The notes under the pieces were generated by a model. The model searched no databases. It worked only from the letters and a program-made list of their open reading frames with translations, and was not told the origin of the DNA. Positions 59,706 through 64,000 of a stretch of DNA of 64,000 nucleotides are shown in pieces. The translations under genes were made by a program, and so were the position numbers. This DNA is from Desertimonas sp963772825 (GTDB lineage Bacteria; Actinomycetota; Acidimicrobiia; Acidimicrobiales; Ilumatobacteraceae), in NCBI GenBank assembly GCA_963772825.1, contig CAVYYX010000015.1, positions 1 through 64,000 of the forward strand, written 5' to 3'. The first letter of the stretch is position 1. The number at the start of each line of letters is the position of its first letter.

Positions 59706-60693
59706 TGAGCCGGGCGACGAGCGCTGCCGCGGCGGCACGCACGGTGGGGGCGGCGGAGGCGTCGGGCCCGAAGGCAGCCTCGGCCACCTTGATGGCGTGC
59801 TCGTCACCGCCGGACACGGCCCGATCGACGACGTCAGCGGCATCGACGTCCCACTCGGTCCCGGAGACCTCGACGTGGGGCAGGCGATACGTCGACACCA
59901 GAGCCGCCACGGCCCGCCAGGCGCATCCGAGGACGAGCTCGATGGTGGCCGCGTCGAGCAGCTCCGCCACCGGGCGGATCGCAGCCGTCGGCGTCAGCGT
60001 GTGGACGTAGACGACCGGGTCGCCGGCACCGCCGGCAATGATCTCGGCGCCAGCGGCGGCGAGCAGGGCGTCGATGTCGAGCGCCGTGGCGTCGACGGCA
60101 TCGACCGCCTCGGCGAACTCGGCATTCCCCGTGAGCCGGCGGACCTCCTCGAAGATCAGACCGTCATCACTCGTTCGAGCGTCGGGCAAGCCGGCGATCC
60201 CGGCGGCGATCGCCAGCGTTCCGCTCGGCCTCGCCGGCCCAGGAACCTCCTGGTAGCGCGCCGCCCAGTAGGCCAGCCCGCGGGCCAGTTCGGCGATCCG
60301 CTCAGGTGTCTCGCGCGCCGTGAGGCTGCGCACTGCATGAGCCGTGCGCAACCAGCCATGCGTCGCCGCCGCCATCAGGCCGGCAGCCAAGCGCGGCACC
60401 CAGACACGCACGACGTCGCCCCACGGCGACGTCGCGAGCTCGCCGGCGAAGCGCTGCTCCCAGTCCCCGAACGTGGCCAGCGCGCCGAGCTCCGGCGGTC
60501 GGCCGCGCGGGGTGATCGGGCCGTCGAGTCGAGCGACGTAGCCGTCGACCCACGCGGACACGGCGTCGGGCCGGCCGAGACGAACGAGCGCCTCGACGAC
60601 CATCGGGCCGTGGTTCGACAACCCGCCGCCGAACTCCGGCCCGAACTGCCCGAGTCTGGCCAGCGCCTCGTCGAGCACGTCGTCGGTCGCCAC
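59698..60693 (-). CDS. Questin oxidase-like family protein
   Basis: 331 residues. EALARLGQFGPEFGGGLSNHGPMVVEALVRLGRPDAVSAWVDGYVARL is the family N-terminal signature; MAAATHGWLRTAHAVRSL and TPTAAIRPVAELL, and DEHAIKVAEAAFG give the other conserved histidines. Family members in fungi perform Baeyer-Villiger-like oxidation of questin, but bacterial members are uncharacterised. The GTG at 60693 is preferred; the open lead upstream is repeat DNA. It overlaps azlC by 8 bp, which is an unexpected operon partner for an amino acid exporter. Confidence 0.75.
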   Translation of the reverse strand: MATDDVLDEALARLGQFGPEFGGGLSNHGPMVVEALVRLGRPDAVSAWVDGYVARLDGPITPRGRPPELGALATFGDWEQRFAGELATSPWGDVVRVWVPRLAAGLMAAATHGWLRTAHAVRSLTARETPERIAELARGLAYWAARYQEVPGPARPSGTLAIAAGIAGLPDARTSDDGLIFEEVRRLTGNAEFAEAVDAVDATALDIDALLAAAGAEIIAGGAGDPVVYVHTLTPTAAIRPVAELLDAATIELVLGCAWRAVAALVSTYRLPHVEVSGTEWDVDAADVVDRAVSGGDEHAIKVAEAAFGPDASAAPTVRAAAAALVARLSG

Positions 60694-60745
60694 GAGGTCG
60701 AAGGTAGCGGCACCGGCCTGCTGCTGACGGCGACGTTCGACCGGG

Positions 60746-60827
60746 TTCTGGGGAAGATCCGAGTCAGGCCCTGACACAGAACTTCCCCAGATCATCGTGT
60801 GACACTGATCTTCCCCAGATGGTGGGG
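60746..60827. repeat. Dispersed palindromic repeat, family A, copy 4
   Basis: GTTCTGGGGAAGATCCGAGTCA, the inverse CTGACACAGAACTTCCCCAGATC and a second inverse TGACACTGATCTTCCCCAGATG. Arms 1 and 2 form a stem of about 18 bp. It lies between the glycosidase 3' end and the questin-oxidase-like gene. Confidence 0.65.
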
Positions 60828-60832
60828 CGCGG

Positions 60833-62690
60833 TCAGCTCCCGGCGATCCGCCAGACGTTGAACGCCGGGCCGTCGCCCGGGAGTGTGACGATCCCGGCGG
60901 CGACGCTCAGCTCGCCCTCGCCGTACAGCCGCTCGGCGGTACCCGTCAGGCCGAGGTCGCCACACCCGATGCGCAGCCCCTCGTGCGGCGCCCGGGAGGC
61001 GAGCACGAGCACGGTCTCGTCCGCCGTCTCGCGCACGAAGGCGATCGCCTCGTCGCTGGCCGCCGCGTAGCGCATCCCGCCACGGCGCAGCGCGCCGACG
61101 CTGCGGCGCAGGGCGATGAGCGCTCGATAGGTGGCGAGCAGCTCGTGGTCCCACGTCGACTCGTCCCACGGGAACGGCTGTCGACCGGCGTCGGAGGTCG
61201 CCCCGCCGACGCCGACCTCGTCGCCGGCGAAGACCATCGGTACCCCCGGCAACGTGGCGAGCAGCCCGACGCCGACCCGTTGATGCTGCGCCGAACGGGC
61301 GACCGTCGAGAACCGCGGCGTGTCGTGGCTGTCGAGCAGCGTCATGCTCGCGCTCACCGACCGCCAAGGCACGCCTGCGGTGAGGGCACGCATCGTCGCC
61401 GCGAGCTCCCCGCCGCCGATGTCGGGGAGCCGTCCGGGGACGCCGATGAGGCGGGCCGCCGGGTCGGCCAACCAACTCCAGATCGGTCTCGTGAACCAGC
61501 TGCACGCCATCGTCCCGTGCCACCCGTCGCCAGCGAGATCCGTCGTGGCGTCGTGGAGGTGCTCACCGAGCAGCCAGGTTTCCGGGCGCACGGCGGCCAT
61601 CGTCGCCCTGACGCGGCGGAACACGTCGTGATTGACGTCGATCGCGCCGTGGCGTCCGGTCATGTTGCCGACGTCGATCCGCCAGCCGTCGAACCCTCCC
61701 TCGCCGGCCGCGGATCTGCGGCCGCAACCAGCGGGCGACGATCCCGTCCCGTTCGCCGAGCAGCGCCTCGCGGAGCTGCGCCGAGCGCAGGTCGAACTTC
61801 GGCAACGTCGGCACGTCGAACCAGCCGACGTAGTCGTGGGGGTGCTCGGTGAAGTAGTAGTAGCTCGTCTCCGGCGCCGCCGCGTCGGCGAGGGCGGCCT
61901 GGAACCAGCGATGATGATTGCCGGAGTGGTTGGTGGTCAGGTCGCCGATCACCCGGATGCCGCGACGATGCGCAGCATCGATCAGCGCCGAGAGCGCGGC
62001 GTCACCACCGAGCACCGGGTCGACGGCGTCGAACGTCGAGGCGTCGTAGCGGTGGCACGAGCGAGCCGGGAACACCGGCGTGAGGTACAGCAGGTTGACG
62101 CCGAGCTGCTCGAGATGGTCGAGTCGCCGGCGCACGCCGACGAGGTCGCCGCGATAGAGCTGGCGGACAGCGCGCCTCCAGTCGTCGGCGATCGGGGTGT
62201 CCCAGTCGCACTCGATCGCCCAGTCGCCCTCTGGGTCGACCCAGTCCTGCTCGTCGATCCCCCGGGCGAAGCGATCCGGGAAGATCTCGTAGCACACGGC
62301 GTCGGCGAGCCAGTCGGGCGGTGGCGAGAACGTCGACAGCACGAAGTCGTCGCGATCACCGACGTCGCGGCGCCACGTCCCGGCGCCGTTGACCCACTGG
62401 ACCCCGGCCGCCGTCGTCTCGACGAGGAACCGGTACGAGGTCACCGGGTTGACCGCCCGCACCTCGCCCTCCCACCAGATGGCCCCGTCGTCGCCTGGCT
62501 CGGCACCGACGACCGCTGCGACGGTGTACTTCGGCTCGCCGTCGGTGACGGCGCGCACGTGGACGGCCTCGGCATCGACCCCGGCCGGCACGCGCAGGCG
62601 GACGCCGACTCGTTCGCCGAGGGCCGGCGCCGGATCGTCGACGTAGCGAGCGGAGCCGTCGTGGTGTGGCTGGGCGGCAAGCGCGGTCAC
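60833..62690 (-). CDS. GH13 family glycosidase (neopullulanase/maltodextrin glucosidase-like), one frameshift
   Basis: The N-terminal starch-binding-like domain is followed by DAVCYEIFPDRFARG, NLLYLTPVFPA, HRYDASTFDAVDPVLGG and GIRVIGDLTTNHSG. The frame breaks at about 61720; the rest carries GGFDGWRIDVGNM (nucleophile Asp), TWLLGEHLHDA (acid/base Glu), TLLDSHDTPRF and PMVFAGDEVG. It is an alpha-amylase-type enzyme cutting maltodextrins, here cytoplasmic since no signal peptide is seen. The GTG at 62690 is preferred as start. The MalG-type permease at the window edge supports maltodextrin use. Confidence 0.83.
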
Positions 62691-62720
62691 CGGTGGAGCA
62701 TGCCATCGGATGCGCGTCTT

Positions 62721-62774
62721 CCGGTGCGAGCGAGCGGCCAACAACGGCCTGCGTGGCCGGGGAACGCAATGACG
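62721..62774. repeat. Dispersed repeat, family C
   Basis: CCGGTGCGAGCGAGCGGCCA, then ACAACGGCCTGCGTGGCCGG and GGAACGCAATGACG. It lies in the gap between the divergent glycosidase and hisN genes. Confidence 0.65.
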
Positions 62775-62836
62775 TACGGTTCGCCACCATCGACGCACAT
62801 GACGAACCAGGTATTGCCCTCGACGAACTCGACGAA

Positions 62837-63613
62837 GTGGTCGCGGCGATGCTCGTCGAAGCCGGCGAGATCGCCCTGAGGTGGTTCCGCACCGATCTTC
62901 ACGCCGAGGACAAGGGCGGCGACCGGGGCTATGACCCCGTGACGATCGCCGATCGCGACATCGAGCGGGTGCTGCGTGAACGAATCTCGGCGGCGTTCCC
63001 CAATCATGAGGTGGTCGGCGAGGAGGCGGGGACCAGCGGCTCGCCGGGCCGCTACCGCTGGTTGATCGACCCGATCGACGGCACCAAGGCGTTCGTCACC
63101 GGCTCACCGTTGTGGGGGACCTTGCTCGGCCTGCTCGACAACGGCCGCCCGGTCGCCGGGTGGATCCACCAGCCGTATCTCGAGGAGACGTTCGTCGGCA
63201 TCGCTGGAAAGGGAGCGTGGATCGAGCGGCGCGGCGAGCGGCGGCCGCTCAGCACCCGTCGCGGTGTCAGCCTCGATGAAGCGGTCGTCTACTGCATGGC
63301 GCCCACGATGTTCGTCGACCCGGGTGAGCGTGCGTTGTTCGACGAAGTGCGCCGCCGCGCCCGGCTTGTGCGCTACGGCGGCGACTGCTACGCCTACGCC
63401 CAGCTGGCGATGGGCCACGTCGACCTCGTCATCGACACCGGCCTGCAGCCGTACGACATCGTCGCCCCGATCGCCGTCATCGAGGCCGCCGGCGGTGTGG
63501 TGCGCGGTCGCCACGGCGCCGCCACCGCAGCCGCCGGTGGCTTCGCCGTGGCAGCCGGTTCGGCCGAGTTGGCGAGAGCGGTCGCCGAGGTGGAGGCGTC
63601 GCTCAGCCCTTGA
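62837..63613 (+). CDS. hisN: Histidinol-phosphatase HisN (inositol monophosphatase family)
   Basis: 258 residues. DRGYDPVTIADRDIERVLRERI, GEEAGTSGSPGRYRWLIDPIDGTKAFVTGSPLWGTLLGL and GLQPYDIVAPIAVIEAAGG give the metal-binding acidic residues of the inositol monophosphatase family. The DPIDGTKAFVTG pattern and the HisN-like size favour histidinol-phosphate phosphatase over a general inositol phosphatase. The start is uncertain; GTG at 62837 is chosen since the open frame above it covers the repeat. It overlaps the convergent permease end by 11 bp. Confidence 0.85.
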   Translation: MVAAMLVEAGEIALRWFRTDLHAEDKGGDRGYDPVTIADRDIERVLRERISAAFPNHEVVGEEAGTSGSPGRYRWLIDPIDGTKAFVTGSPLWGTLLGLLDNGRPVAGWIHQPYLEETFVGIAGKGAWIERRGERRPLSTRRGVSLDEAVVYCMAPTMFVDPGERALFDEVRRRARLVRYGGDCYAYAQLAMGHVDLVIDTGLQPYDIVAPIAVIEAAGGVVRGRHGAATAAAGGFAVAAGSAELARAVAEVEASLSP

Positions 63614-64000
63614 CCGCCCCGGCGGTGATGCCGCTGACGATGAAACGTTGGAGGAACTGGAACAGCAGCACGACCGGGATCGAGGCGAGCAGCGCGCCGG
63701 CAGCGAACGGACCCCAGCGAAGGTCGTAGCGGTCGCCGGCGAGCAGCCCCTGAAGACCCGTGGCGACCGTCTTGGACGGCGAGGAGAGATCCTGACCGAA
63801 CAGGACGACGGAGGCGATGAGGAACTCTGCCTGGGCGGCGATGAACGCCAGCAGGAAGATGATCGCCAACACGGGCATGGCCAACGGGAGGATGATCCTC
63901 CAGAAGATCTGGGCGTGAGTCGCTCCGTCGATCTTGGCGCTCTCGTCGAGCGAACGGGGGATCGTGTCGAAGAAGCCCTTGATCAGCCAGGCGTTGGCTC
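63603..64000 (-). CDS. Carbohydrate ABC transporter permease, C-terminal part (MalG-like)
   Basis: The last 132 residues are present; the gene runs off the right edge. It has the EAA loop ESAKIDGATHAQIFWRIILPLAMPV that contacts the ATPase, then helices VLAIIFLLAFIAAQAEFLIASVVL and PFAAGALLASIPVVLLFQFLQRFIVSGITAGAVKG, the usual MalG/UgpE C terminus. It imports a disaccharide or maltodextrin with a MalF partner and a binding protein expected to the right. Neighbouring GH13 glycosidase supports this. Confidence 0.88.
   Translation of the reverse strand, partial: ANAWLIKGFFDTIPRSLDESAKIDGATHAQIFWRIILPLAMPVLAIIFLLAFIAAQAEFLIASVVLFGQDLSSPSKTVATGLQGLLAGDRYDLRWGPFAAGALLASIPVVLLFQFLQRFIVSGITAGAVKG

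Overview
The window is about 70% G+C, densely packed, and free of mobile elements, CRISPR arrays, rRNA and recognisable tRNA genes. Several things point to an actinobacterium: many GTG starts and 4-bp GTGA/ATGA gene overlaps, start codons sitting 6-8 nt behind TANNNT boxes (leaderless transcripts), an IclR-type LtbR/NdgR-like regulator divergent from leuCD, and a ligA / MetE-like / iscS / mnmA neighbourhood like that of mycobacteria. A member of the Acidimicrobiia (Ilumatobacter-like) would fit, but that is inference.

Region 1 (1-12.3 kb) looks like a sugar-catabolic island. It holds the tail of one RbsC-type permease, a Gfo/Idh/MocA oxidoreductase, a LacI repressor, a lactonase-like amidohydrolase, a phytanoyl-CoA-dioxygenase-like enzyme, a complete RbsC/RbsB/RbsA-type transporter, a rhamnose-mutarotase-like protein, an SDR dehydrogenase and two tandem FMN-dependent L-lactate-dehydrogenase-like enzymes. 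Two promoters carry the same LacI-type operator core. Together they suggest non-phosphorylative breakdown of a 6-deoxy sugar ending in L-lactate.

Region 2 (12.3-23 kb) holds purE and a purK-acetyltransferase fusion, small unknown genes, cimA behind an isoleucine leader-peptide attenuator, a candidate structured RNA of about 550 nt, ilvE-leuB, a winged-helix gene and greA. Region 3 (23-31.6 kb) holds a hydrolase, an AarF kinase, a lipoprotein with five FKBP domains and the NAD operon nadA-nadB-nadC. Region 4 (31.7-43.7 kb) holds ltbR, leuCD, a DEAD-box helicase, leuA behind a leucine leader-peptide attenuator, envelope proteins, pyrF, an ACT protein and serA. CimA, LeuA, LeuB, LeuC, LeuD and IlvE together cover much of the leucine pathway and the citramalate route to isoleucine.

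Region 5 (43.7-64 kb) holds membrane proteins, an SCP2 protein, an SDR, a PASTA pseudokinase, ligA, a MetE-like protein, iscS, mnmA, a methyltransferase, galT, azlCD, a questin-oxidase-like protein, a GH13 glycosidase, hisN and the end of a MalG-type permease.

Two features run through the whole window. At least four families of dispersed palindromic intergenic repeats occur between genes. Ten genes are split by apparent frameshifts (eleven events), including the conserved gene serA, which suggests sequence errors more than gene decay. Broken genes are listed below as single genes.
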